Shown: in pieces, positions 11,560 through 22,988 of the stretch
How the letters are laid out: every line of letters begins with the position of its first letter
Position numbering within the stretch: position 1 is the stretch's first letter
From: Cercis canadensis
Lineage: Eukaryota; Streptophyta; Magnoliopsida; Fabales; Fabaceae
Assembly: GCA_003255065.1 (NCBI GenBank)
Contig: QAOA01001864.1
Span: forward strand, 181,822 to 245,821
Length of the DNA: 64,000 nucleotides
Reading direction: 5' to 3'
Notes under the pieces: model-generated
Database searches by the model: none
The model's input: only the letters and a program-made list of their open reading frames with translations
Told to the model about the DNA's origin: nothing
Program-made: the position numbers and the translations under genes

Positions 11560-12430
11560 TGAAACTTAGCAGGATTTATATTGTAATTTTAGTATTATTG
11601 TGAAGATTTTAAAAAATTGAGTCACTATGTATGTATCAGAACATATAGTTTCTTATAAAATATAAGAACAACATAATATAAAAAAAAATAGGCTTAATTG
11701 CAATTTTGGTTCCCTTATTTTAACCATTTGAACGTTTTGGTCTCCCTTCTTTAAAAATGAACTATTGAGTTCCTCTATATTCATAAAATGTACAATTTAG
11801 TTCATTTATCTTTAAGTCAAAATTCCTAGATTTATTTCAAGGTGTAAAATTTTTTGATTTATAATCTCACTGTTCAGATTGAAGGGCTACATCTTATGAA
11901 CCTCCTCACTAAATTTTAGCTCGATTTAACGGTAGGACTCAGCCCAAAATACCAAAATCATAATTTTTCATTTAACCGCAAAATTTAGACTTTTTCACCG
12001 TTAGATCGAGCTGAAATTTAATTGTGAGATTCATAAGACGTAGCTCTTCAATCTGAACTGTGAGATTATAAATCAGAAAACTTTACACTTTAAAATAAAC
12101 CTAAGAATTTTAACTTAAAGATAAATGGACTAAACTTGTACATTTTATGAATATAGAGGAATTCAATAGTTTATTTTTAAAGAAGGGGACCAAAACGTTT
12201 AAGTGGTTAAAATAGGGGAACCAAAATTGCAATTAAGCCAAAAAAATATGCTAAAAAGTAAACTTAAAAATGTTATTTTCTTACACGTTTTTTTATATCA
12301 TATCATTCTTATATTTTATAAAAAACTTTGTATCTTGATACATACTTGGTGACTTAATTTTTCAAGATTTTCACAGTAACGATAAAATTACACTTTAACT
12401 ATCACTGGGTCTTATGCGTAAATGAAATGT
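11560..12430. repeat. Nested inverted repeats (outer arms of a dispersed repeat family)
   Basis: The outer arms (about 11590-11690 and, inverted, about 12250-12400) share GTAATTTTA, AAAAATT(G/A)AGTCAC, GTATGTATCA and TATAAAATATAAGAA. Single diverged arms of the same family occur upstream of other TNLs (near 20700-20900, 29990-30300, 44700-44860). A separate inverted-repeat element, 11691-12239, sits in the middle. Confidence 0.6.
11691..12239. mobile_element. Foldback MITE, Mutator-like, 9-bp target duplication
   Basis: The two halves are inverted copies of each other over about 250 bp. The left end is GGCTTAATTGCAATTTTGGT and the right end is its inverse, ACCAAAATTGCAATTAAGCC. Only a short loop lies between the arms, so a transcript would form a long hairpin. 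AAAAAAATA lies on each side (11682-11690 and 12240-12248); 9-bp duplications are typical of Mutator-like elements, though this target is low-complexity. No open reading frame. Confidence 0.75.
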
Positions 12431-13784
12431 GTAACATAAAAGAATAACATAAGGGGTGATAACTTAACCCTTATCTTTAAAATTATTATCATTACTAATA
12501 TATCAAAAACTTAAGTCACACAATATTAATTAAATTTTAAAATATTTCAAAATTTTGAGATTAATTCTATTCATAATTATTATTAATTCAATTTTTTTTT
12601 TATTGCTATGATTATCCACATTTTACGTGCAATAACTGACACGCTAAATTTCAGCTCACTCACTTTTTCTCAATGAAAGCCTCTTGACCCTCTTACCTTT
12701 ACTCCTTATCTTCAACATTTTCATCTTCACAGACCCACTGACTTGCACAGGTAAAACTCCTTTCAGTATTCATCTTCTATCTTTGATTGTTGAAAAATTT
12801 GTCTGATTCTGTTGATTTAACTGTGCTGCATTACTCTTTCTCATTGTTGAACAATCTCCACCTATATTTGTCTGTTTGCCCTCTTGAATTGCTTCAATCA
12901 GCGGATGATCTTGGTTGATGTAGGGAAATTAGGGTTTTGGGTTAGATTAGACGATGAAGATGGCTTCCAAGTGATGTAGGAGGATCCCGTTTTATTTTAC
13001 AGATTTTGGTTTTTTTGATTTTTTTTTTAATTTTTATGAACTTAATTGGTATTCTGCCATTTGGCCATGTATGCAATTTATGTGCCATTTAGGAAGTTGA
13101 CGAGTGCCATGTGAGTATTTTCGTTAAGGTAGACTAATAAAACTGGAGCATTGTTATCATTTTCAATGTTACTTGTGTAAACTGTGAATCACTTATTGTG
13201 TAAACATGGACCCAACCACCCCAGTGAAGACATGCCATAGCCCGCGATAGGGGCAATGACATGCTGCCCTGGTGAGAGTGAACCATATTTTTTCTGCTGA
13301 TAATTGTGATCTCTCTATATGGGAGTTCATTCATAATGAATAAACTTGAAGGAAAGAAAAAAAGATTTTCATAGAATTTCCGGTGAATACGTGCCACTAT
13401 AGTGACATGCTGGTGAGAACAACATGAACTAGTTTTGTTTTTTGTTTTGCTGATAGTTATGAATTTATGATCGCATGGGGTGATAACATGGTTTTGTCTT
13501 AGGCATATCACATGTTGCAGCAGAATCAAACCCCATGGCTTTTTCAGTGTTGTCATACATAGAAAGAGGAAGAGACACTATGAACTATAATCCAGTGAAT
13601 TATAATCTGGCCAGCATCATGTTTTATAAAGTTTCAATTAATTTTACACTGATTTATTCAGTAAACAATATGGTTTTTATGTTATAGGTATATGGCTGGT
13701 TCAACTCATGGTAGCTCTGTGATGGAAGATTCTAACCTTAGTATTAGATACTAAAGAAAAAGGCAAAAAGCGTTAAGAGTTCCA
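12431..13784 (+). promoter_or_regulatory. TNL2 promoter, 5' UTR and UTR intron
   Basis: A first UTR exon ends at 12750 (ACTTGCACAG then GTAAAAC) and the UTR intron ends with TTATAG at 13687, giving an intron of about 940 bp. The same plan recurs before TNL3, TNL5 and TNL6, with conserved intron words such as TGAGCGGATGATCTGGGAAA (here diverged) and CATGCTGCCCTGGTGAGA. The last UTR exon (from 13688) carries two mini-uORFs. The transcription start was not identified. Confidence 0.6.
13708..13754 (+). promoter_or_regulatory. Twin overlapping uORFs in the TNL2 5' UTR
   Basis: uORF1 at 13708-13722 encodes MVAL. Its TGA overlaps the ATG of uORF2 (TGATG), which runs 13722-13754 and encodes MEDSNLSIRY. 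The main ATG follows 30 nt later at 13785. Matching pairs precede TNL3, TNL5 and TNL6. The stop/start overlap would permit reinitiation; an effect on translation is inferred, not shown. Confidence 0.65.
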
Positions 13785-16700
13785 ATGGGTCTTGGAGCTG
13801 AAGGAGCATCTTCCACAAATTCTTCTTTCCATTCAACCCTCCCATGGAAATTTCACGTTTTCTTGAGTTTTAGAGGAGCAGACACCCGCACAAGTTTTAT
13901 AGACTACTTATATGCTACTTTGCAAAGAAAGGGAATCATCACTTTCAGGGATGATGAACAACTTGAGAGAGGAGAAGTTATTTCTGAACAACTCCTGAAA
14001 GCCATTGAAGAATCTCTCTCAGCAATTGTTGTTCTCTCCCCACAATATGCTTCTTCCAGTTGGTGTTTGGATGAGCTCCATAAAATTCTCGAATCTAGAA
14101 AAGTGTTGGGCGGAGAAGTTTTCCCAGTCTTCTATGATGTTGACCCCTCTGATGTAAGGTACCAAAAGGGAAGTTTTGGCGAAGCATTTAAGAAACATGA
14201 ACGAAGATATAAAGAAGACAGGGTTAAAAGATGGAGAGATGCTGTAACAGAAGTTGCTGATTTACCTGGATGGCACTCCAAGGATAGGTAATTTTAACTT
14301 GTCATTGTTTAGGTATGAAGTAAAACAACGGCGTTAAAGTTGAAAACCCGGAATCAAGTTACAATTAATAATACTGAATATGTGGCCAAAACAGTCAATT
14401 TATGAGCATAGCAGTTGAGCTAGAAAAGTATTGAGCATATTTTCTGGATCTGTGTAGAAGGTGCTAAATATTTGACAACCTGTGTTGTCTCTTGCTTCCT
14501 ATATTTGATTATAATCCATATTTAACTTTTTGCAATTGTCCGTTTCTTATATGAAGGTACCATTCACAAGTCATTGAAGAAATTGTAGCTGAAGTATGGA
14601 GAAAACTGCAAGCTAAATTGCCATCATTTAATGATGGACTAGTTGGAATTGATTCAAGGATGGAAGACATGTTTTCACTTTTAGCCAAAGGGTCAGAGGA
14701 TGTTCACTTCATAGGAATATGGGGCATGGGCGGTATAGGAAAGACAACTCTTGCTAGAGTTGTTTATGAGAGAATCCACAATGAATTTGAACTTAGTTGC
14801 TTTCTTGCAAATGTTAGAGAGATTTCTGGTAAAAGCAGTGATCGTCTGGTTCATCTACAAAGAGAACTTCTTTCTCATCTGAATATAAGAGGCATGGAAA
14901 TCAAAGATTCATATCAGGGCAAGAAAACAATTAGAAATCTTTTATTGAACAAAAAAGTTCTGCTTGTCCTTGATGATGTAAGTGCTACTAGTGAATTAGA
15001 GAATTTGGCTGGAAACCAAGAATGGTTTGGTCGAGGGAGTAGAGTCATAATAACAACTAGAGACAGGCACCTGCTGACATCACACAGAGTATCTGAAATA
15101 TATGAGATTCAAGTCTTAGATAATGATGAATCCCTTCAACTCTTTTGTCAAAAAGCCTTTAAAGATCAAGCTGACCAATGTTATCTGGAGTTGTCTAAAA
15201 ATGTGGTTCAATATGCTGGAGGCCTCCCTTTGGCAATCAAAGTATTGGGTTCATTTCTTTGTGGAAGATGTGTTCTTGAGTGGGAAAATGCTCTGGACAA
15301 GATGAAAAAGGTTCCACATAAAGATATACTAAGTACCCTTCGAATAAGCTATGAAGCATTAGATGATATCGAAAAGAATATATTTCTGAATATAGCCTGC
15401 TTCTTTAAAGGGTTGGACAAAGGTGTGGTGACACATATATTGGAAATATGCAACCTTTATCCAATTATTGGAATAAATGTTTTGGTTGAGAAGTGCTTGC
15501 TAACTGAATATTATGAGTACGGTGAATGGCGTTTGGGGATGCATGATATGCTTCAAGAAATGGGTAAGAATATTGTTATTCATGAATCAGTTAATGATGC
15601 GGGAAAACGCAGTAGGTTGTGGTTGCAAGAGGATGTTGATCATGTATTGACAAAAAATAAGGTAAGAAACTGCTTTATTTTGCTGCATTGGAGTCGTTAC
15701 ATATTTTTCTTGCGTGCCCTATGAATTTTTGTCGAATTTATACCTTCGCTATTTTTCGTTCTGTCATTTTGACAACTATTTTCTCCCCCTTTATTAGGGA
15801 ACTGAGGTTATTCAAGGCATTGTTCTGGACTCACGTAGGCCATTCGAAGCTCATTGGGACCCTATAACCTTCTCAAAGATGTGTAACCTTAAATTTTTAA
15901 TTTTAAAATATTTGGATCTTCCGCTTGGTCTCAATTGTCTTTCAGAAGGATTAAAATATCTTGAGTGGTTGAAATTTCCTTTAGAAGAATTGCCACTTGG
16001 TCTTCAACTGGATGAACTTGTTGAACTTAGAATGCATCATAGCAAAATTAGGCAACTTTGGCATGGAGCAAAGGTAAAAAGTCTATGCTCTTTACTCTTG
16101 GATAGTTTGATATACATCCTAGTGGAAGGCCTTCAACAGCTGATGAATTTTTTTCTTGTTTTTTTGTTTTGACTAGCTTTTCGGAAAGCTGAAGTTCATT
16201 GATTTGGAAGATTCCAGGGATCTAATTCGATTTCCTAGTGTTTCTGGGGTTCCATATCTTGAACACTTGATTCTTGAAGGCTGTATAAACGTTCTAGAGG
16301 TTGACCAATCTGTTGGACTGCACAAGAAGCTTATGGTACTAAACTTGAAAAATTGTGTAAATCTTAAAATCCTTCCATGTAAACTGGAAATGGATTCTCT
16401 AAAGGATTTCATTCTTTCAGGTTGTTCAAAAGTTAAAAAGCTTCCAGAGTTTGGCGACAATATGGAACTTTTATCAAATCTTGATTTGCAAGATTGCAAA
16501 AGTCTTGTTTGCCTTCCAAAATCGATTCATAATTTGAAATCTCTCAAAATTCTCAATACTTCTGGTTGCTTTAACTTTTCTAGACTGCCTGAGAATTTGG
16601 ACAAAAATGAGGCTTTGGAGGAGCTTTATGTGAGGGGAACTTCCATAAGGGAAGTACCTCCCTCCGTCGTTCTTTTAAAACATATTAAAAAATTATCTTT

Positions 16701-17954
16701 TAGTGGGCAGAGAGAGACAAAATCCAAGTCTTGGACCTTATCTCTCCCCTCTCAATGGAAGTTTTGGAGGAATCCTTTTTCCACTAGCATGATCTTGCCT
16801 GATATATCACGCTTTTACCTTTTGGAGGAATTGGATTTAAGTTACTGCAATCTCAGCGATGAATCACTTCCTGTTGATCTTGGGAGCTTGTCATCATTGA
16901 GGAGGTTAGATCTAAGTGGGAACAATTTTATTAACCTACTGGCTAGCTGGATTTCTAATCTTTCTAAGCTATATTATCTTAAGTTAGATTGCTGCCCAAG
17001 GCTTGAGTCGGTACCTGTGCTTCCTCCACATGTTGATAGCTTGTATGGAAGAAATTGTGGTTCTTGGAAACCATTGTCTGATCCACTAGACCTTTGTGAT
17101 TTTTTTGCATCACACCAACAGGTACATTAGCCTACATATGTGTCTCTCTCACTGTTTCATGTTTTAACACACTTTATTTGTTAAAAATAATTTTTTTTTT
17201 GTTACAGATGAGATCTCGGTATGCGCCTTTCTTTATTATTCTAGGGAATGAGATTCCACCATGGTTCAGCAATCAAAATTACTTTCATATGGGGGTACGA
17301 TCGTCATTTCGGTGGGAAACAATAAATGAAAGTGGCTTTGTTCGCAGCTGGCGTACAATTTCACCTAGTGCTTGTGATTCACTGATATCAATAATAGTAG
17401 ACATCCCTCATTATTGTCTTTCAAGTGAATGGTGGGGAATTGCTGTATGCCTTGTGTTAGAAAATCAGTTTCCTCCTTCTCGTTGGTTTTTCGCTCCTCT
17501 TTATTGGATTTGTAAAACTCCTGAAGCTAAATTGCCCATCCCGTCAGGTAAATTACATGTGGGCTGGATAGAAGAGTTCAGTGACCCTCACTTGTGTATT
17601 TTATTGTTGAGTGGTAATGATAGAAATATTCAGCGACATCTAGGAGGTGACCACAACCAACTTCAATTATTATTTTTTGCTGTTGCTACTCCTGGTGAGG
17701 ATGATCTATCTGATGACCCTGGTATGTTGACCATAAGCAAGTGTGGGTGCCGTGTGTTATGTAAGGAAGATTTGGAAGTGTGGGGCAAAGCAATGAGTGA
17801 AGGAAAACAAAGTAATAACTTTGAGATCCCTTCCAGCAGTCTCACCAAATCAAGAATAAGAGAAATTGCAGGTGACAGTGAATGCTATGATGGATTTGAC
17901 GGAGAATCTGCAAATACATCAAATGCAGAAGCAAAACGAAGAAAACTTGAATAA
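13785..17954 (+). CDS. TNL2: TIR-NB-ARC-LRR-C-JID immune receptor (intact)
   Basis: Exons 13785-14287, 14557-15661, 15798-16073, 16177-17121 and 17208-17954 join in frame to 1191 aa. The TIR has FLSFRGADTR (26-35) and the catalytic-type Glu97 in WCLDEL. NB-ARC carries GMGGIGKTT, LLVLDD, ITTRD, GGLPLA and GMHD. The LRR exon ends at CCPRLESVPVLPP, and C-JID begins with GNEIPPWFSNQNY at about residue 952. The tail is KRRKLE. Exon 1 resembles TNL4 (GAEGASS start, RTSF, LQRKG), while exons 2-5 are closest to TNL3, which suggests recombination near intron 1. NB-ARC differs from TNL3 at RNBS-B (TTRDRHLLTSHRV here, TSRDRHPMTSHGV there). No damage seen. The effector recognised is unknown. Confidence 0.92.
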
Positions 17955-20610
17955 AATATTCTCAGTAAGTAATCATCTACCCTGCTTTAATCTATACTAT
18001 TGTAGTGGTAATAACTTGTATTTGTTGGATGTTTTCTTCTGTTTAGTATTTTCTATCATTGTCTTTCCAAAAATACAATTTTGACCAAAAGAGGAGAAAA
18101 TAATTATCTTTTTAATTTGAAAGCATAGGCCTATTTCTTACATTGCATCCTATTCTTAAGCAACTTTTTCTTTAAAACTTGAGAATAGTTGAGAAGTTAC
18201 CATTTTATATTTAAATTTAGACTAAAATACTGTTTTCGTCCTTGAATTATTTTTCAAATGTCATTTTAATCCTTGATTTATTTTTTGTGTCACTTTAATC
18301 CTCGAATAATCACATTACCCACTAAATTAATCATCCGTAATACCAAAAATGATTATTTAAAGGAATGATTTGGCGGGCATAATAATTTTTTGAGGACTAA
18401 AGTGACACCATAAATTAATCAAGGACTAAAGTGACATTTGAAAAATAATTTAGGGACGAAAAATGTATTTAACTCTAAAATTTATCTATACAATACAATA
18501 CAAAAGGATTGAAATGCATGTATGTGGATATAATATTCTAATAATTGACTTATTCCTGCAATTAAATTGGCCATTAAATGTTTCATTTGGTGAGCGACAA
18601 ATGACATAAGATTGCCCATTGTATGTCTTGACATTTAGTGGCAATTATATGGGAAGTTTCCAACTATAACTTAATGGCCACTAAAACCCTTTTTTGGTGT
18701 AGTGAGGATTTATTGGCACACTTAAGAAAGTTGTTACTACGACTTGAATTTGGGATCCTTAACTAAATGCTCACTCATCTCAACCATTAGAAGTAAAGCT
18801 CATGTTGCTAAACTTACGTATGTTAAAACTAGCTAAACGTAGACATGATTCTCAAACAAATTTGGTATGAAGTTCTTAAATATAAATTGAAAACAATAGT
18901 AACTTTTTATAATGTTTACTGTGCAAATTGTGGTGTATTAGAGGCCTATCGGCCTATAATTACCTTACTATTCTTAATGAGATTTAAACTTGAGATTTCA
19001 TAATACAATACCCAACGGTAAACTATCGTCACAGTAGGTACTCATGCAGAGTTATTGATGAAGAGCGTTGGTCTTTGGAGCTATACTTGAATGTCCTTTG
19101 CAGTTGAAGTTTTTAAAAGTGGGATAGTGGTTTTTGGGCATGCCGCTTGGAAAACCTCATGGCATGACAGGTGGTACTTATGGGGGGTGCCAGAGGGAGG
19201 ATGGCAAACAGGCCAGAATAACTCTCATCTTTCCCTTTTTTATTTTTTACCACCTAACCAATTGGCTTCTAGTTTTTAGTGGCTTTTAGGTCTTTCAGTG
19301 GTTTCTGTGGCACAATATAACAGCTAAATAGGAAAATATCAAGTTCAGAATGTTAGGTCTAGTGTGCTCCATCCTTCCTGAAATCATCACAGACCTAGTT
19401 GAAAGACCAGCTTCTAATCTTTGGCTTCTTTCCACTATTTCTTCCTACTCTGCCAATCCTGTATTTCCCCCCTATTTTTCACTCTCTTCTTTCTTCTTCT
19501 TCTTCTTCCTTTTTTTTTTCCCGATTTATTTCTCAATGTTCAATGTTCTGTTACTAGGCTCTTCGGTTCTTCCTCTCTTTGTTACAGTGTCAACTTAGGT
19601 AATCTCTCTTTAACAAAGCCACTCAGATTTTTCTATTTCTTCTATTTTCTGTTCTTTGTAGATAAAAATATTTATCACAACTAGGGATTTACATATTGAT
19701 CAAACACTAGAAAGGATCCAGGATGGAATATAATCGTCTCAATGGTATCAATACTGTGTCTTACGCAACTTTTGTGGAAGGGTTACGACAGGTGGCATGG
19801 CATTACTCGTGGAAAAAGGTAGGCTTTATTGTGTAATGTTAAGCATGTAGAGAGCATATATATAGATTATAAAACTTCTCTCATCAAATAGTTCACACAC
19901 ACTAATGTTGTGCCCATGCCATGCATGGGCTTTCCTTGTTTTGTTCTTGAAGAATGAAAACAAAGTTTATGAAAGTATTCTTGTAGAACAATTTTAATAT
20001 TATAAGCTCAACTTGTAATAAATTTATAGCATATAGAACTGTAGAAGTTATATATCTTTAGTTCTAACTATTTCTAAAAATATTATTGTAATCTTGAATG
20101 TAAAAATGATTAAATTTAAAATTTCAATCAAAACTAGAAATTATACTTTCTGACTTCTTCACTGCTATATGCATGTTCTAAACTCATGCTTCAAAATATC
20201 TACTTTTCCTTCCATCAGTATTCTATGCCTAAACTATTTTGCATATTTGGAAGGGTTGTGTTGAGGCTTCTGATGGTGACTCCATGCAATGTTGAAATGA
20301 AAGCACAATGAAGTTATCATGGGCACTCATTCATTCAAGGCAAGTTGAAGATGTACAGTGTGGGATAGCAACGCTTGAAATATAAGTTGTATAATAAATT
20401 GAGTACTTTGTATTTCTTTAATCATTTATGGATTTATTCTTGAATTATTATGATCTGCTTGTATGTGACTCTTAAACATTTGCTTTTCATGAAGCTGATA
20501 CTGATGAAAATGTTACAAACACATCAGTCCTTAAGATGATAACTTTGTCGACACTGCTGCTCAAAAGTTCATGTTCATTGCTAAATGATACAATACTATG
20601 CCGGTGTCGC
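17955..20610 (+). repeat. Spacer downstream of TNL2 (cluster trailer repeat)
   Basis: Closely paralogous to 27194-29930 (after TNL3) and 43142-44630 (after TNL4). Shared words include GAGGCCTATCGGCCTATAAT, AAGAGCGTTGGTCTTTGGAG, GGATCCAGGATGGA and GCATATTTGGAAGGGTT. A TTC-rich tract lies around 19480-19520. Short open frames (19091-19684) do not match known proteins and are not preserved as proteins between copies, so I treat the region as non-coding. Confidence 0.65.
18219..18475. mobile_element. Foldback MITE in the TNL2 trailer
   Basis: The arms are inverted repeats. Left arm: TTCGTCCTTGAATTATTTTT; right arm: AAAAATAATTTAGGGACGAA. A short middle separates them. The TNL3 trailer reads ATATTTAAAATTTATCTATA without the insert, giving an empty site. 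The likely target duplication is TAAATTT / TAAAATTT (18212-18218, 18476-18483). No open frame, so the element is non-autonomous. Confidence 0.7.
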
Positions 20611-21091
20611 CCTCTAATTCTTTAAAAGTGCCACTTGGTAAATATTCTTAAAATTATTTAGGTGAATACTATCTTTCACCTAGTTGAAGTGTTCGGGTGG
20701 GATTTATCTAGCAATTTGTGTTATTGTAAAAAAATTTAAAAATTGAGTCATTAAGTGTGTGATATAAAAGTTAGTTCTTCGTAAAATTTATAAATTATAC
20801 TATGTAGAAAAATGTACTTGAAAATATTCATATTCTGTTAAAATTCTATTAATTTTTTTGATCCTATTAAACTTAAATTTTATTAACTATTTTAAAATCT
20901 TAATGATACTAGGTAACTCAACCTTTGGAGGTTTTTACAATGACTCAAAAATTATACTCTAGGTCTCACTAAAACTCAACCACAACCCTCTTAAAGACCT
21001 TAATATTTAACCCCTTTTAAGGTTAATTTGAATCTTTTAGCTACTATGCACTTTTTTGCATAGTTGGATTCATTAATTATACGAGTAATTC
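20611..21091. repeat. Dispersed repeat arm upstream of TNL3
   Basis: Contains AATTGAGTCATTAAGTGTGT, TAAATTATACTATGTA and ATTCATATTCTGTTAAAATT. It is related to sequence at 29985-30330 and 44690-44870 and to both arms at 11560-12430. Non-coding. Confidence 0.5.
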
Positions 21092-21524
21092 AATCCATTG
21101 ACTCTAATATTACACTTTGTTAACTTATTTACACATTTATTATAATTTCACATTTATTTACTTTAATATTATATTTTTAAAAAAAATTTAAAAAAATAAA
21201 GTTTGAAGTGTGGGTCCAATCGAATATGCATTACCAGTAGACTTACGGCGTGTTCCTTTTTGCAGGCTCTATAGTCATTTCTATTTTAAAATATACATTT
21301 GACAAAAGTTAGTTTGCACAATAAGAGGGGACACGTCATGGCTCCACTGGTATGTCCTCACGTGGACACGCCGTGGACTCATTGGTATGTTCGGTGGGAC
21401 CCATTTACTATGACTTTATTTTTTAAAATTTTTTTTAAAAATGTAATATTGAAATAAATAAATTAAAAAATATTATAATTATATAAATAAATTGTAAAAG
21501 GATAATATTTGAATCAATTAGCCC
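21092..21524. mobile_element. MITE upstream of TNL3, related to 8446-8943
   Basis: The left end (ATTGACTCTAATATTACA) and right end (GGATAATATTTGAATCAATT) are imperfect inverted repeats with long AT-rich arms. The flanks GAGTAATTC (21083-21091) and TAGCAACTC (21525-21533) are a diverged 9-bp duplication. The paralogous site before TNL5 (GCGAGTAACTCCATTAATG, near 45348) lacks the insert. The interior carries CACGTG at 21359-21364 and GGACACGCCGTGG, as in the TNL1-trailer element. It lies about 1.5 kb upstream of the TNL3 start codon. Confidence 0.6.
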
Positions 21525-22988
21525 TAGCAACTCCATTAATGAAAAAAAAAAAAAAAGTAATCAAAGCAATACTTACGTGGACTGCTTATTCTATTTTGGA
21601 ACGAAAAACTATCTACCTGAAAAAAGGAAAAAAGGAAAAAATTCCACCACCATATAAACAAGAATACTTGGAGCTATTAAATCTTCTTCCACGCACGGAA
21701 ATCAACTTATTTAAAATTATTATTATTCTATGTTCAACAGTGCAGATTCCCTACCGTGTAAAAAGCCAAATTTTCTGCCATATTCCAAAGCTAAGGGCGC
21801 TTCAGACAAGACACAAAATTTCGTTACTATTTTGATATTTTCCTTCTAAATTCCAAGTTGTTTGCTCAAGCACTAACTAACACGCAAATTTCACACCTCA
21901 CTCACTACATCTGAATGAAAGCCTCTTGATTCTCTTACCCAGGTAAAACTCCTTGACTATTCTTCCTTTATCTCTGATTGTTGAAAAACTTCTGTACTGC
22001 TTTGACTCTTTCTCATTGTTGAACAATCTCCGCCTATATTTGATTGTTTGCACTCTTGACTTGCTTCAATGAGCGGATGATCTGGGAAATTAGGGATTTG
22101 GGGTTAGATTAGATTATGAAGATGGCTTCATACTGATTAAGAGATTTTGGTTTTTTGATTTTTTTTTATTTTTATGGACTTAATTGGTATTCTGCCATTT
22201 GGCCATGTATGCAATTTATAGCATTTTTGTAAAGGTAGAGTAACATGAAAATCTTGATGTTTGAGAGAATAAAATTGATTCTAACTTAAACTTTATTTGT
22301 TCACTAGCACGGACACAACTGCTAATAAAACTGAAACATTATTATCATTTTCAATGTTACTTGTGTAAATTGGCAATCATTCATTGTGTAAATAGGGACA
22401 TAACTACTCCGGTGAAGACATGACACTAAAGCCCGCACTATGGGCAATCACATGCTGCCCTGGTGAGAACATAGTGAACCATATTTTTTCTGCTGATACT
22501 TTTGATCTCTCTAGATGGGAGTTCAGTCATAGTGAATACACTTGAAGGATGAAAAAAAAAAAAAAAAAAAAAAAAAAGATTTTCATAGAATTTCCGGCAA
22601 ATAAGTGCCACTATAGCGATATGCTGGTGAGAACATTGTGAACCAATTTTTTTAGTTTTGCTGATAGTTATGATCCCCTGGGGTGATAAAATGGTTTTGT
22701 TTTATGCATATCAAATGTTGCAGCAGATTCACACCCGATGACTTTTTCATGTATTGTTATACATAGCAAGACAAAGAGACACCATGAACTATAATTCAGT
22801 GAATTATAATGTGAACTGCATAATGTTTTATCAAGTTTCAATTAATTGTACACTGATTCCTTCAGTAACCAATATGGTTTTTATATTATAGGTATCTGAC
22901 TCGTTCAATTCATGGTAGCTCTGTGATGGAAGATTCTAACCTTAGTAATAGATACTAAAGACAAAGGCCAAAAGCTTTCAGAATTTCA
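21525..22988 (+). promoter_or_regulatory. TNL3 promoter, 5' UTR and UTR intron
   Basis: Nearly the same as the TNL5 leader. The first UTR exon ends at 21942 (TCTTACCCAG then GTAAAACT) and the UTR intron ends with TTATAG at 22891. The region CACTAACTAACACGCAAATT (from about 21870) is conserved with TNL5 and TNL6 and lies in the probable core promoter or first UTR exon. An A-run lies near 22552-22576. Confidence 0.6.
22912..22958 (+). promoter_or_regulatory. Twin overlapping uORFs in the TNL3 5' UTR
   Basis: uORF1 22912-22926 (MVAL) overlaps uORF2 22926-22958 (MEDSNLSNRY) through TGATG. The main ATG is at 22989. Same layout as in TNL2, TNL5 and TNL6. Confidence 0.65.

Noticed and set aside
13134-13556. 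140-codon minus-strand frame upstream of TNL2
   Set aside because: It overlaps the conserved UTR intron; the related frame near TNL6 (54468-54683) is shorter and frame-broken, and no motif is present.
19091-19684. Several overlapping open frames in the TNL2 trailer, with relatives near 28366-28725 and 43511-43711
   Set aside because: Frames are not kept between paralogous copies and consist largely of TTC/T-rich hydrophobic runs; no protein family recognised.
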